A program made the translations under genes and the position numbers. DNA of 64,000 nt from NCBI RefSeq assembly GCF_002262875.1, contig NZ_NKYE01000002.1, positions 62,001-126,000 of the forward strand, given 5' to 3'. Source of the DNA: Amycolatopsis antarctica. GTDB lineage: Bacteria; Actinomycetota; Actinomycetes; Mycobacteriales; Pseudonocardiaceae. Below, one piece after another: positions 22,757-31,600 of this stretch; the stretch's first letter is position 1; the number at the start of each line of letters is the position of its first letter. A model generated the notes under the pieces. The model did no database searches, was not told the DNA's origin, and saw nothing but the letters and a program-made list of their open reading frames with translations.

Positions 22757-24004
22757 TCAGGCGGACGGGGGCGTGGCCGGGGCGGGCTCCCGGCGGCGCA
22801 CCGTGCGGACCTCGCGGCTGCACAGAGCGAGCAGGGTGATGCCCACCAGTACCGCCGCGGCGGCGAGCAGCGTGGTCTCCCGGCCGAAGCGTTCCGCCAG
22901 CGGACCCGCCGCCACCTGGCCCGCCGGTACCGCGATCAGCGAGCCGAGCAGGTCGTAGGAGTACACCCTGGACAGGCTGCGCTCGGGCACGTTCTCCTGC
23001 AGGGCGACATCCCAGGCGACGACGAACTGCTCGATCGCGACCCCGGCCAGGAACGCCGCCGCCAGCAAGGGAACCAGAGCGGGGGCCTCGGCCAGCACGA
23101 CGAGTGGTGCCGCGTCGACCGCGACCACCGCGACGCCCACGAGCAGGGCCCGCCGGGGCTGCCACCGGATCGCGATCACACCGCCGGCGAGCGCGCCCAC
23201 GGTGTGCAGGGCGAGCACGAAACCCCAGCCCGCACGGCCGATCGTGTCGTCCGCGATCGCCGGGCCGAGCACCACCAGCCCGAGCGAGTTGAGCGCGTTG
23301 ACCACCATGAACTGGCAGACCACGACCCAGATCCAGGTACGGCCGGTGAACTCCCGCCAGCCGTGCACCAGGTCGGCGATGATCCGGCTGCCGGACGGAG
23401 CCCGCTGTCCGGTGGACGGGAGCCCGCGGTAGGCCAGGGCGCCGAGTAGGAAGACCACGGCGTTCACCGCGATCGCCGTGCCGCTGCCGAGGCCGGCCAC
23501 CAGCAGGCCACCCGCCGAGGCCCCGCCGATCCGGCCGAGGTTGATCGCCATGCGCAGCACGGCGTTCGCCGAGGTCAGCAGTTCCGCCGGAACGGTCTGC
23601 GGGGTCAGCGCCGAGGCCGCCGGGAAGGACATCGCCGCGACCCCGCCGTTGACCACGCTCAACGCGATCAGCAGCGGGATCGAGGCGAATCCACACAGGA
23701 CACTCGCGGCGATGGCCGCCTGGGTCACGAACGCGGCCAGTTCCGAGCCCTGGGTGATCACCGACCTCGGCAACCGGTCGGCGATCACCCCGCCGAAGAG
23801 CACCAGCAGCACGCTCGCCAGCGACCGGGCGCCGACCACCACGCCGAGGTCGACGAGCGAGCCGGTCAGGTCGAGCACGGCGAACGCGAGCGCCGCCGGG
23901 GCGACGGCGTTGCCGGTCTCGGCCAGTGTCCTTCCGGCGAGCAGGAAGCGGAAGTCCCGGAACCGCAAGGGTTCCCGCAGTGCCTTCGGATCCCGGACGG
24001 TCAC
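22757..24004 (-). CDS. MFS exporter (EntS-like)
   Basis: The 415-residue protein has about 12 hydrophobic helices and the MFS loop motif GGVIADRLPRS between helices 2 and 3 (about residues 72-82). Overall pattern (RDFRFLLAGRTLAETGNAVAP start) is that of the EntS/enterobactin-exporter-like MFS group common in actinobacteria. The GTG at 24004 overlaps the stop of the ArsR-type regulator gene (GTGA, 4 bp), so the two are translationally coupled. Substrate unknown; the regulator-exporter pairing suggests drug or metabolite efflux. Confidence 0.87.
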   Translation of the reverse strand: MTVRDPKALREPLRFRDFRFLLAGRTLAETGNAVAPAALAFAVLDLTGSLVDLGVVVGARSLASVLLVLFGGVIADRLPRSVITQGSELAAFVTQAAIAASVLCGFASIPLLIALSVVNGGVAAMSFPAASALTPQTVPAELLTSANAVLRMAINLGRIGGASAGGLLVAGLGSGTAIAVNAVVFLLGALAYRGLPSTGQRAPSGSRIIADLVHGWREFTGRTWIWVVVCQFMVVNALNSLGLVVLGPAIADDTIGRAGWGFVLALHTVGALAGGVIAIRWQPRRALLVGVAVVAVDAAPLVVLAEAPALVPLLAAAFLAGVAIEQFVVAWDVALQENVPERSLSRVYSYDLLGSLIAVPAGQVAAGPLAERFGRETTLLAAAAVLVGITLLALCSREVRTVRRREPAPATPPSA

Positions 24005-24522
24005 CGGCGGGGATCCATGGTGAACATCGAGACGGTGACGCTGACCCGCCGGGTCCCCCGTGTTCTCGGTGGCTTGGCGGCGTTGTGCAGCAGCAGGCTC
24101 AGCGCCCGGGCGTGTGCGAGCACCTGCTGCCAGGTGCGCTCGTCCACCCACAGCTCCGCGTCGGTCATCGCGGCCGGCGCGCCGGAGAGCCGGTAATCGG
24201 TGCGGCGGCGCAGTTCCGCGGCCAGGATCGTCGCCAGCAGCGCCTGCTCGTCGGGTCCGCGGGCGCACGTCCTCCCCCCGCTGTCCGGATCGTGCCGGTA
24301 GCGCTTCGCCTGGCCGCCGCGCACCGAGACCTCCTCGACGATGTCGAGCAGCCCGGCGTCGTGCAGGCGCCGCAGGTGGTAGCTGATGTTGGCCTGTGAG
24401 TCGCCGAGTTCGCGGGCGGCCTCCGCCGCGCTCATCGCGGCTCCGGTGAGCAACGACAGGATTCGCAGGCGCAGTGGATGGGCCAGCGCGCGCAGCCCGT
24501 CCGCGTGGATGTCGCGGTTCAT
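24001..24522 (-). CDS. ArsR-type winged-helix regulator
   Basis: The 173-residue protein has a winged helix near the N-terminus: RALAHPLRLRILSLL (about residues 10-24), AARELGDSQANISYHLRRL (about 36-54) and an AGLLDIVEEVSVRGGQAKRYR wing. No conserved metal-binding Cys/His cluster is seen in the helices, so it is more likely a ligand-responsive HTH_20-type repressor than a metal sensor. The start at 24522 (MNRDIHADGL) is preferred over an extension to 24636 that would run into the divergent aldo/keto reductase gene. It is the first gene of the pair with the MFS exporter. Confidence 0.82.
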   Translation of the reverse strand: MNRDIHADGLRALAHPLRLRILSLLTGAAMSAAEAARELGDSQANISYHLRRLHDAGLLDIVEEVSVRGGQAKRYRHDPDSGGRTCARGPDEQALLATILAAELRRRTDYRLSGAPAAMTDAELWVDERTWQQVLAHARALSLLLHNAAKPPRTRGTRRVSVTVSMFTMDPRR

Positions 24523-24620
24523 CGGCCGAGTGTCCGGCCGTCCGGGGCACACCGTCAAATATCTCTTTGGGGGTAGCGATTCGGCTGCGGAACGTGCGGC
24601 GCCTGTGATTTTCTGACCGG

Positions 24621-25598
24621 ATGCGAACAACGACATTGGGCAGGAGCGGCCTCGAGGTTTCGCGGGTCGCGCTCGGCACCTGGCAGATCGGTGGCGACTG
24701 GGGGCCGTTCGAGGAGCAGTTCGTCATCGATGCGATCAGGCACGCCCACGAGAAGGGCGTGAACCTCTTCGACACCGCGCCCGCGTATGGGGCGGGGCAG
24801 GCGGAAGTGTTGCTGGGCAAGGCATTGCGCCCGCTGCTGAAACGCGACCGGGAATCCGTCGTCGTCGCGACGAAGGGCGGAGCCGACCGGTTCTCGCCCA
24901 CCCGTCCGCGCGACGGCCGCCAGGGCAAGGTGCGTTCCGGGGTGGAGGAGAGCCTGCGCGCACTGGACATCGACCACATCGACCTCTATCAGGTGCACTG
25001 GCCCGATCCGCAGACGCCGTTCGAGGAGACCGCGGGCGCACTGCAGGAACTCGTCGACGAGGGCAAGATCCGGCACGCCGGAGTGTCGAACTACGACACC
25101 GCGCAGCTCGCCGCGTTCGACCGGACCCGCCCCGCGGAGACGCTGCAACCGCCGTACCACCTGTTCCGCCGGGAGATCGAGGCCGACCCACTGCCCTACG
25201 CCCGCGAGCACGACATCGGGGTGCTCGCCTACAGCGCACTCGCCAGCGGGATGCTGACCGGCGCCCTGACCCCGGACACGACGTTCCACGCCGACGACTG
25301 GCGCAACCACTCCTCGGCCTTCCAGGGCGAAGCGTTCACGCGCAATCTCGCCGTGGTCGCCGACCTCGCCGAGTTCGCCGCGGCGCGGGGCGCCACGGTC
25401 AGCCAGCTCGCCATCGCGTGGGTGCTGGCGCAGCCGGGCGTGCACGTGGCGATCGTCGGCTCGCGAACGCCCGAGCACATCGAGTCCTTCGCCGACGCCA
25501 CCGAACTGGACCTGACCGAGGCCGACCTCGCCGAGATCGAGCGGATCACCGCGGACAGCGCCTGGGTGGGAGGCGCGAGCCCGGAAGGCATCGCCTGA
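24621..25598 (+). CDS. Aldo/keto reductase
   Basis: The 325-residue protein is a (beta/alpha)8 NADPH-dependent reductase. Catalytic tetrad residues are visible: Asp in NLFDTAPAYG with Tyr four residues on, Lys in VVATKGG and His in YQVHWPDP. The C-terminal coenzyme motif AIVGSRTPEHIESF is typical of AKR families 11-13 (general stress YghZ/IolS-like). The ATG at 24621 has no strong RBS; a GATTTT -10-like box ends about 8 nt upstream, so it may be leaderless. It ends 1 bp from the convergent acyltransferase gene. Confidence 0.9.
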   Translation: MRTTTLGRSGLEVSRVALGTWQIGGDWGPFEEQFVIDAIRHAHEKGVNLFDTAPAYGAGQAEVLLGKALRPLLKRDRESVVVATKGGADRFSPTRPRDGRQGKVRSGVEESLRALDIDHIDLYQVHWPDPQTPFEETAGALQELVDEGKIRHAGVSNYDTAQLAAFDRTRPAETLQPPYHLFRREIEADPLPYAREHDIGVLAYSALASGMLTGALTPDTTFHADDWRNHSSAFQGEAFTRNLAVVADLAEFAAARGATVSQLAIAWVLAQPGVHVAIVGSRTPEHIESFADATELDLTEADLAEIERITADSAWVGGASPEGIA

Positions 25599-25599
25599 A

Positions 25600-26967
25600 C
25601 TACCTGGTGGCGGCCTCGAGTTCGGCCAGCGCGGTGTCGAGGTGGGTCAGGATCCGCTGCAGATGCGGAACGCTGCGCCGGCACCCGGTGATGCCGAAGT
25701 CGAGGTTCTCCCCGTTGTTGGTCAGCGTGATGTTGAGGGCCTGTCCGTCGAGCAGGACCGACGCGGGATAGATGCCGTCGAGCTGCGCGCCGTTCCAGTA
25801 CATCTGTTTGCGTGGCCCCGGAACGTTGGAGATCACCAGGTTGAACGGCGGCCGGGTGTTGTTGACGAAACCAGGCACCGAGGAGACCCCGAGCGGGGCC
25901 ACGTTCAGTCCGGACAGCAGCAGCACCTGCAGCGGGGTGAGTCCCTTGAACAACCGCTTTCCGTCGGCCATGGACTTGTGGATCGTCGCCAGCCGCGCCT
26001 GCGGGTCGGCCTTGTCGGTGCCGAGGTTGCACAGCAGCGCGCCGATGGAGTTGCCGGAGGCCTCGCCCTTGTCGCTCTGCTTGCGCAGCGACACCGGGAC
26101 CATCGCGGTCATCGGGGCGTGCGGCAGTGCGCTCTGCTCGATGAGGTAGTCGCGCAGCGCCCCCGAGCACATCGCGAGCACCACGTCGTTGCGGGAGACC
26201 CCGGCGGCGGTGGCGACCGTCCGGACGCGGTCCAGCGGCCAGGACTGCGCGGCGAACCGGCGGGCGCCACCGATCGGCACGTTCAGGATGGTCTTCGGCG
26301 CCTGCATGGGCAGGGTCAGCGTCTGCTCGCGGAACGCCTCGTTGGCGACCTTGAACGCCGCCGGGGCGATCCCGGCGACCTGTTCCAGCGTCCGGGTCGC
26401 GGCGCCGAGCAGTGACTGCGCGGGCCTCGGCCCGCGCTGGGTCCCGCCGGGTGTGCGGGAACCCCACGGTGGCGGGCAGTCCCTCGCCTCCGGGTCCTCG
26501 CTGAGCGTCGACTGGAGCTGCTTGAGCGCCGACACACCGTCGAGCAGGGCGTGGTGGATCTTGCTGTAGACGGCGAATCTGCCGTCCTGCAGACCCTCCA
26601 CGAGGTGGGTCTCCCACAGCGGACGGTGCCGGTCGAGCAGGGTGCCGTGCCAGCGCGAGGTCAGCTCCAGCAGCTCGCGGACGCGCCCCGGCTGCGGCAG
26701 CGCGGAATGCCGGAAGTGATAGTCGAGTTCGAGGTCGGTGTCGTCGGACCAGGACCAGTGGCCAGCCGTGTTCACCGGACGACTCGGGCGCCTGCGGAAC
26801 AGCCGTCGCACGTTCGGGTCGTCCAGCATCTGCGCCCGCAGGTCCCGCAGATAGTTCGGTCCCGCGCCCTCCGGCTTGCGGAACAGTTGCAGACCCCCGA
26901 CGTGCATCGGGTGTTCACGCGTCTCGACCAGCAGGAACATCGAATCGGTCACGGGCATGAACGGCAT
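25600..26967 (-). CDS. Wax ester synthase/diacylglycerol acyltransferase (WS/DGAT)
   Basis: The 455-residue enzyme transfers acyl groups from acyl-CoA to diacylglycerol or fatty alcohols, making storage triacylglycerol or wax. The catalytic HHxxxDG motif is intact (His138, His139, Asp143 in KIHHALLDG), and the second family motif [13 protein letters not shown] lies about 100 residues later, followed by [16 protein letters not shown] near the C-terminus. Length matches the family (450-490). RBS GGAGGTGG is 6 bp before the ATG. It is monocistronic. This family is especially abundant in mycolate-related actinobacteria that store TAG. Confidence 0.93.
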   Translation of the reverse strand: MPFMPVTDSMFLLVETREHPMHVGGLQLFRKPEGAGPNYLRDLRAQMLDDPNVRRLFRRRPSRPVNTAGHWSWSDDTDLELDYHFRHSALPQPGRVRELLELTSRWHGTLLDRHRPLWETHLVEGLQDGRFAVYSKIHHALLDGVSALKQLQSTLSEDPEARDCPPPWGSRTPGGTQRGPRPAQSLLGAATRTLEQVAGIAPAAFKVANEAFREQTLTLPMQAPKTILNVPIGGARRFAAQSWPLDRVRTVATAAGVSRNDVVLAMCSGALRDYLIEQSALPHAPMTAMVPVSLRKQSDKGEASGNSIGALLCNLGTDKADPQARLATIHKSMADGKRLFKGLTPLQVLLLSGLNVAPLGVSSVPGFVNNTRPPFNLVISNVPGPRKQMYWNGAQLDGIYPASVLLDGQALNITLTNNGENLDFGITGCRRSVPHLQRILTHLDTALAELEAATR

Positions 26968-27086
26968 CGGCAGACCACCTCCCTACGGCGAGGACAACCC
27001 CGGCGGTGCCGGGAACCGGATACGCCGGGTCGGGCGAGTCTACGCACCGGGCCATCGCTCACACCGAACAGCGCGCGCGAAAGAAC

Positions 27087-27092
27087 TAGTCT
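27087..27092 (+). promoter_or_regulatory. -10 box for leaderless GST-like gene
   Basis: TAGTCT (TANNNT) ends 6 nt before the ATG at 27099, so the transcript likely starts at the start codon. No -35 consensus is apparent. Confidence 0.45.
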
Positions 27093-27098
27093 GGCCGC

Positions 27099-28100
27099 AT
27101 GGCAATTCCGACAGATCCGGAGACCGGCGAGTTCGTCCGTTCGTCCGATTTCTTCGACGCTCGTATCACCGCCGACGGCCGCGACGGCTGGCCCGTGGAG
27201 CCGGGCCGGTACCGGCTCGTCGTCAGCAGGGCCTGCCCGTGGGCGAGCAGGGGACTGGTGGTCCGCAGGCTGCTCGGACTGGAGGACGCCATCGGCGTGG
27301 CGGTGGCCGACCCGATCCAGGACGACCGGAGCTGGCGGTTCACCCTCGACCCGGATGGAGTGGATCCGGTACTGGGCATCGGTTTCCTGGCCGAGGCGTA
27401 CCAGGCGGCCGACCCTGACTACGACGGAGGCATCAGCGTGCCCGCCGTCGTCGACATCCCCAGCCGCACCCTGGTCACCAACGACTACCCGCAGATCACC
27501 CTGGACTTCTCCACCGAGTGGACCGCCCACCAGCGTGCGGGTGCGCCGGAGCTGTACCCGGAGCGGCTGCGCGCGGAGATCGACGAGGTCAACCGCGCGG
27601 TGCACGCCGACGTCAACGCAGCTGTGTACGAGGCCGGTTTCGCCGCCAAGCAGGCCGCGTACGACGAGGCGTACGGCAGGCTCTTCGCCCGTCTCGACGC
27701 ACTGTCCGAGCGGCTGGAACGGCAGCGTTACCTCGTCGGCGACACGATCACCGAGGCGGACATCCGGCTGTTCACCACGCTGGTGCGCTTCGATCCGGTG
27801 TACCACGGCCACTTCAAGTGCAACCGCGAGAAGCTCGCCGAGTCACCCGTGCTCTGGGCGTACGCGCGGGATCTGTTCCAGACGCCCGGATTCGGCGACA
27901 CGGTGGACTTCGACCACATCAAACGGCACTACTACCAGGTGCACGAGGGGGTCAACCCGACGCGGATCGTGCCGCGCGGGCCGGACCTGTCGGCCTGGGC
28001 CACCCCGCACGGGCGGGAGGAACTGGGCGGCAGGCCGTTCGGGGACGGCACGCCACCAGGGCCGCCCCCACCGGAGGAGGCACTCGGACCGCAGTGGTGA
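27099..28100 (+). CDS. Glutathionyl-hydroquinone reductase-like GST (Xi class)
   Basis: The 333-residue protein has the Xi-class GST layout: an N-terminal thioredoxin fold with catalytic Cys46 in RACPWASR, and an all-helical C-terminal domain with the conserved [15 protein letters not shown] segment (about 210-224) and KCNREKL. Glutathionyl-hydroquinone reductases remove glutathione from quinol conjugates. Actinobacteria use mycothiol instead, so the thiol partner here is probably mycothiol or another low-molecular thiol (inference). Start is the ATG 6 nt after a -10 box. The next gene, an aldehyde dehydrogenase, starts 28 bp later and may be co-transcribed. Confidence 0.85.
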   Translation: MAIPTDPETGEFVRSSDFFDARITADGRDGWPVEPGRYRLVVSRACPWASRGLVVRRLLGLEDAIGVAVADPIQDDRSWRFTLDPDGVDPVLGIGFLAEAYQAADPDYDGGISVPAVVDIPSRTLVTNDYPQITLDFSTEWTAHQRAGAPELYPERLRAEIDEVNRAVHADVNAAVYEAGFAAKQAAYDEAYGRLFARLDALSERLERQRYLVGDTITEADIRLFTTLVRFDPVYHGHFKCNREKLAESPVLWAYARDLFQTPGFGDTVDFDHIKRHYYQVHEGVNPTRIVPRGPDLSAWATPHGREELGGRPFGDGTPPGPPPPEEALGPQW

Positions 28101-28128
28101 ACCAGGCGTACGGCGAGCGGAGGACATG

Positions 28129-29577
28129 ATGACGGGAACTGTTGCGGCAGAAGGAATCCACGGCATGCGCGAGGTGATCTACGTCGACGGCCGGTGGACC
28201 GGCTCGACCTCGACGGAGACGATCGAGGTGGTCAACCCGGCGACCGAGGAGGTCATCGCCAGGGTGCCCGCGGGCAGCCCGGCCGACGTCGATGCCGCGG
28301 TGGTCGCCGCCCGTGCCGCGTTTCCCGCGTGGGCGGCGTTGCCGGCCGCGCGGCGGTGCGAGTACCTGGGCCGGATCGCCGACGGCCTGGCCGAACGCAA
28401 GGACGAGATCGCCGAGACGATCACCACCGACATGGGCTGCCCGCTGACGATCGCGCAGAAGGTGCAGGCGACGCTGCCGATCGTCGTCGCCGAGAGCTAC
28501 CGCGATCCGGCGGTGGTTCCGGAACAGGCCGAGGAACTGGGCAACTCGCTGGTCGTCCGCGAACCGATCGGCGTGGTCGGTGCGATCACCCCGTGGAACT
28601 ATCCGCTGCACCAGGTGGTGGCCAAGGTGCTGCCCGCGCTGGCGGCGGGCTGCACGGTGGTGCTGAAGCCGAGCGAGGTGGCCCCGCTGGCGGCGTACCT
28701 GTTCGCCGAGATCGTCGAGGCCGCGGGCGTGCCCGACGGGGTGTTCAACCTGCTCAGCGGCAGCGGCCCGATCGTCGGCGAGGCGATCGCGGCGCACCCC
28801 GGCGTGGACATGGTCTCGTTCACCGGATCTGCGCGCGCGGGCTCCCGGGTCTCCGAGGTCGCCGCGGCCACGGTCAAGCGGGTGACGCTGGAGCTGGGCG
28901 GAAAGTCGCCCAACGTGATCCTGCCCGACGCCGACCTCGAGCGGGCGGTGAAGTCCGGGCTGAACAACGCCTACCTCAACGGCGGGCAGACCTGCACGGC
29001 GCTGACCAGGATGATCGTGCACCGCGACCAGCGGGACGCCGTGGTGGAACTGGCCAGGGGTCTGGCGGGCAGATTCGTCGCGGGCGATCCGCTGGACCCG
29101 TCGACCCGGCTCGGCCCGATGGTGTCGCAAGCGCAGCGGGACCGGGTCCGCGGGTTCATCGAGAAGGGTATCGAGGAGGGCGCGACGCTGGTCTGCGGCG
29201 GACCCGAGGCCCCGGAGGGCCTGGAGACCGGTTTCTACGTGCGGCCCACCGTGTTCGCCGACGTGACGCCGGAGATGACGATCGCGCGCGAGGAGATCTT
29301 CGGTCCCGCGCTGTCGGTGCTGACCTACGACACCGAGGACGAGGCCGTGGCCATCGCCAACGACACCGACTACGGCCTGGCCGCTGCCGTCTGGGCGGGT
29401 GACCCGGAGCGGGCGACCGCCGTGGCCCGCCGGATCAGGGCCGGTCAGGTGGAGGTGAACGGCGGGGCGTTCAATCCGCTGGCTCCGTTCGGCGGGTACA
29501 AGCAGTCGGGCAACGGCCGTGAGCTCGGCCGCTTCGGCCTGGAGGAGTTCCTGGAAACCAAGTCCATCCAGCGCTGA
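28129..29577 (+). CDS. NAD(P)-dependent aldehyde dehydrogenase
   Basis: The 482-residue enzyme is a class of aldehyde dehydrogenase with intact catalytic Glu255 (LELGGKS) and nucleophile Cys289 (GGQTCTAL) plus the oxyanion Asn in PWNYPLHQ. It oxidises an aldehyde to the carboxylate; substrate not determined. Two tandem ATGs occur (28126, 28129); GGAGG at 28119-28123 is best placed for 28129. The reading frame continues open far upstream but that stretch is antisense to the acyltransferase gene and in a shadow frame of the GST gene. The 28-bp spacing suggests co-expression with the GST-like reductase. Confidence 0.92.
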   Translation: MTGTVAAEGIHGMREVIYVDGRWTGSTSTETIEVVNPATEEVIARVPAGSPADVDAAVVAARAAFPAWAALPAARRCEYLGRIADGLAERKDEIAETITTDMGCPLTIAQKVQATLPIVVAESYRDPAVVPEQAEELGNSLVVREPIGVVGAITPWNYPLHQVVAKVLPALAAGCTVVLKPSEVAPLAAYLFAEIVEAAGVPDGVFNLLSGSGPIVGEAIAAHPGVDMVSFTGSARAGSRVSEVAAATVKRVTLELGGKSPNVILPDADLERAVKSGLNNAYLNGGQTCTALTRMIVHRDQRDAVVELARGLAGRFVAGDPLDPSTRLGPMVSQAQRDRVRGFIEKGIEEGATLVCGGPEAPEGLETGFYVRPTVFADVTPEMTIAREEIFGPALSVLTYDTEDEAVAIANDTDYGLAAAVWAGDPERATAVARRIRAGQVEVNGGAFNPLAPFGGYKQSGNGRELGRFGLEEFLETKSIQR

Positions 29578-29600
29578 CCCGTTCCGTCCCACCCACCCGT

Positions 29601-29687
29601 CGTGTCGCGCGCCTCGGCACCCCGTGTCGTGCGTTCTGGCATGCCGTGTCGCGCGCCTCGGCATGCCGTGTCGTGCGGTTGGCGCGG
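29601..29687. repeat. 22-bp tandem repeat array, three and a half units
   Basis: Units begin with CGTGTCG at 29601, 29623, 29645 and 29667. Units 1 and 3 share CGTGTCGCGCGCCTCGGCA; units 2 and 4 share CGTGTCGTGCG, so the array alternates two variants. It lies between the aldehyde dehydrogenase stop and the flavodoxin-fold gene and is non-coding. Confidence 0.85.
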
Positions 29688-29811
29688 TGGCCCGATCCTG
29701 GCGTCACCTGACCCGCCTGCCGCTCGTCCCGAGGGCACGGGCCACGCACACTCGGTCGTGACGGGGGACCGGGTGCGCCGGTTCCCGGCCACGACGGGTA
29801 CGGAGGACGGA

Positions 29812-30627
29812 ATGAAGGTGCTGTGGGTCTTCGCCCACCCGGAACCGCGGTCGCTCGGCGGCGCGTTGCGCGACGAGGGGGTCCGGGTGCTGCACGCCGA
29901 CGGTCACGAGGTCCGGCAGTCGGACCTGTACGCGATGCGGTGGGACCCGGTCGTCGGCGCCGCCGACTTCGACCACGATCCCGCCGACCGGCTCCTCGTC
30001 GGCGCCGCTGCGCAACGCGCCCACGCGGCGGGTGCGCTGCGTGCCGACATCCGGTCCGAACAGGACAAGCTGGTCTGGGCCGACACGGTCGTCGTGCAGT
30101 TCCCGTTGTGGTGGTACGCGATGCCGGCGATCCTGAAGGGCTGGTTCGACCGCGTGTTCGTCCAGGGCTTCGCCTTCGGCGTACGCGATCCGGCGACGGG
30201 GCGCACGCTCCGCTACGGCGAGGGCACCCTCACCGGTAAGCGCGCGATGGTGGTGGTCTCCGCGGGCGCGCGGGAGGTCAGCCTCGGCCCGCGTGGAGTG
30301 AACGGACAGCTCGACGAACTGCTGTTTCCCTTGCAACACGGCACCTTGTGGTACAGCGGCATGTCCGTGGTGCCGCCGCTGCTGGTGCCGTCCGCGGACC
30401 GCGCCGACACCCCCGCCTTCGCCGCGGCGGCCGCCCGGCTGGCCGAACGGCTGCGCGGGCTGCCGGTCGCCCGGCCGATCCCGTTCCGGCGCCAGAACGG
30501 CGGCGACTACGACGAGGACCTGGTGCTGCGCCCGGACATCGCGGCCGGACGGCACGGCCTGTCGGTGCACCTCGCCGCAGCGGCCGGAGTTCAGGCGCCG
30601 AGCGCGCCGATCACCTCCGTGCCGTAG
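29812..30627 (+). CDS. NAD(P)H dehydrogenase (quinone), flavodoxin-like fold
   Basis: The 271-residue protein is a DT-diaphorase/Kef-ancillary type flavoprotein. It shows HPEPRSLGGAL (FMN/FAD phosphate loop at the N-terminus), VVQFPLWWYAMPAILKGWFD (about residues 94-113, the family signature) and the flavin-contacting GKRAMVVVSAGA strand. It would reduce quinones by two-electron hydride transfer. The ATG at 29812 is preceded by GGAGGA 4 bp upstream; the frame is open to 29602 but that part is the tandem repeat. Its last 37 bp overlap the 3' end of the convergent LLM gene. Confidence 0.87.
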   Translation: MKVLWVFAHPEPRSLGGALRDEGVRVLHADGHEVRQSDLYAMRWDPVVGAADFDHDPADRLLVGAAAQRAHAAGALRADIRSEQDKLVWADTVVVQFPLWWYAMPAILKGWFDRVFVQGFAFGVRDPATGRTLRYGEGTLTGKRAMVVVSAGAREVSLGPRGVNGQLDELLFPLQHGTLWYSGMSVVPPLLVPSADRADTPAFAAAAARLAERLRGLPVARPIPFRRQNGGDYDEDLVLRPDIAAGRHGLSVHLAAAAGVQAPSAPITSVP

Positions 30628-31589
30628 GCGGACAGGGTCGCCTCGCGGTCGTCGTGCATCAGGTACAGCGCGAACTGGTCCACGCCCAGCTCGGCGAGTT
30701 CCCGGAGCCGTTCCACATGAGCCGCGGCCGGACCCACCAGGCAGAACCGGTCGACGATCTGGTCCGGCACGAAGTCCGTGCTCGGGTTGCCCGCCTTCCC
30801 GTGGTGGGCGTAGTCGTAACCCTCCCGCTCGGCGATGTAGTCGGTCAGCTCGCGTGGTACCGGACCGGACTCGCCGTAGCGGGCGACCAGGTCGGCGACA
30901 TGGTTGCCCACCATGCCCCCGAACCAGCGGAGCTGGTCCCGCTGGTGCGCCAGGTCCTCGCCGACGTAGGCCGGTGCCGCCACGCAGATCGTGACGCCCT
31001 CCGGGTCGCGGCCCGCCGCCCGTGCCGCCTCGCGCACCGCGCCGATCGTCCAGCGCGCGATGGCGGGATCCGCGGTCTGCAGGATGAAACCGTCCGCGTG
31101 CTCGCCGACGGTCCGCAGCGCCTTCGGGCCGTAGCCCGCCATCCACATCTCCAGCCTGCCGTCCCGTACCCACGGCAGCCGTACCACCGTGCCGCCGTGG
31201 TCGACCTCCCGGCCCTCGGCGAGCTCCTTCACCACGTGCATGCAGTCCCGCACGGTCGCCAGGGTCGACGGCGGCTTGCCGATGACCCGGTGAGCCGAGT
31301 CGCCGCGGCCGATCCCGCAGACGGTCCGGTTGCCGAACATGTCGTTGAGCGTGGCGAACAGCGAGGCGAGTACCGACCAGTCGCGGGTACCCGGACTGGT
31401 CACCATCGGGCCGACGCGCATCGACGAGGTGGCCGCCAGCACCTGCGAGTAGACGACGAACGGTTCCTGCCACAGCACGCAGGAGTCGAACGTCCACCCG
31501 TAGCCGAATCCGGCCTGCTCGGCCAGCGTCATCAGCCGCACCACCTCGCGGGCGGGCGGGTCGGTCTGCAGTACGACACCGAAGTCCAC
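30591..31589 (-). CDS. F420-dependent LLM-class oxidoreductase of the pyrimidine operon
   Basis: The 332-residue protein is a luciferase-like TIM-barrel enzyme of the actinobacterial F420-dependent group. N-terminal MDFGVVLQTDPPAREVV and the GRGDSAHRVIGKPP loop (about residues 105-118) are characteristic, and no FMN-monooxygenase insert is evident. It is the last gene after dihydropyrimidinase (11-bp gap) in the NCS1/ureidopropionase operon. Its substrate is unknown; the context suggests pyrimidine or dihydropyrimidine redox chemistry (inference). GTG start, GGGAG upstream. It overlaps the convergent quinone reductase gene by 37 bp. Confidence 0.85.
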   Translation of the reverse strand: MDFGVVLQTDPPAREVVRLMTLAEQAGFGYGWTFDSCVLWQEPFVVYSQVLAATSSMRVGPMVTSPGTRDWSVLASLFATLNDMFGNRTVCGIGRGDSAHRVIGKPPSTLATVRDCMHVVKELAEGREVDHGGTVVRLPWVRDGRLEMWMAGYGPKALRTVGEHADGFILQTADPAIARWTIGAVREAARAAGRDPEGVTICVAAPAYVGEDLAHQRDQLRWFGGMVGNHVADLVARYGESGPVPRELTDYIAEREGYDYAHHGKAGNPSTDFVPDQIVDRFCLVGPAAAHVERLRELAELGVDQFALYLMHDDREATLSAYGTEVIGALGA

Positions 31590-31600
31590 GGCATCTCCCT

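Noticed and set aside
26551..28128. Upstream extension of the aldehyde dehydrogenase frame
   Set aside because: Runs antisense to the WS/DGAT gene and through a shadow frame of the GST-like gene.
29601..29687. Possible CRISPR array
   Set aside because: Repeats are contiguous with no unique spacers, and there are no cas genes.
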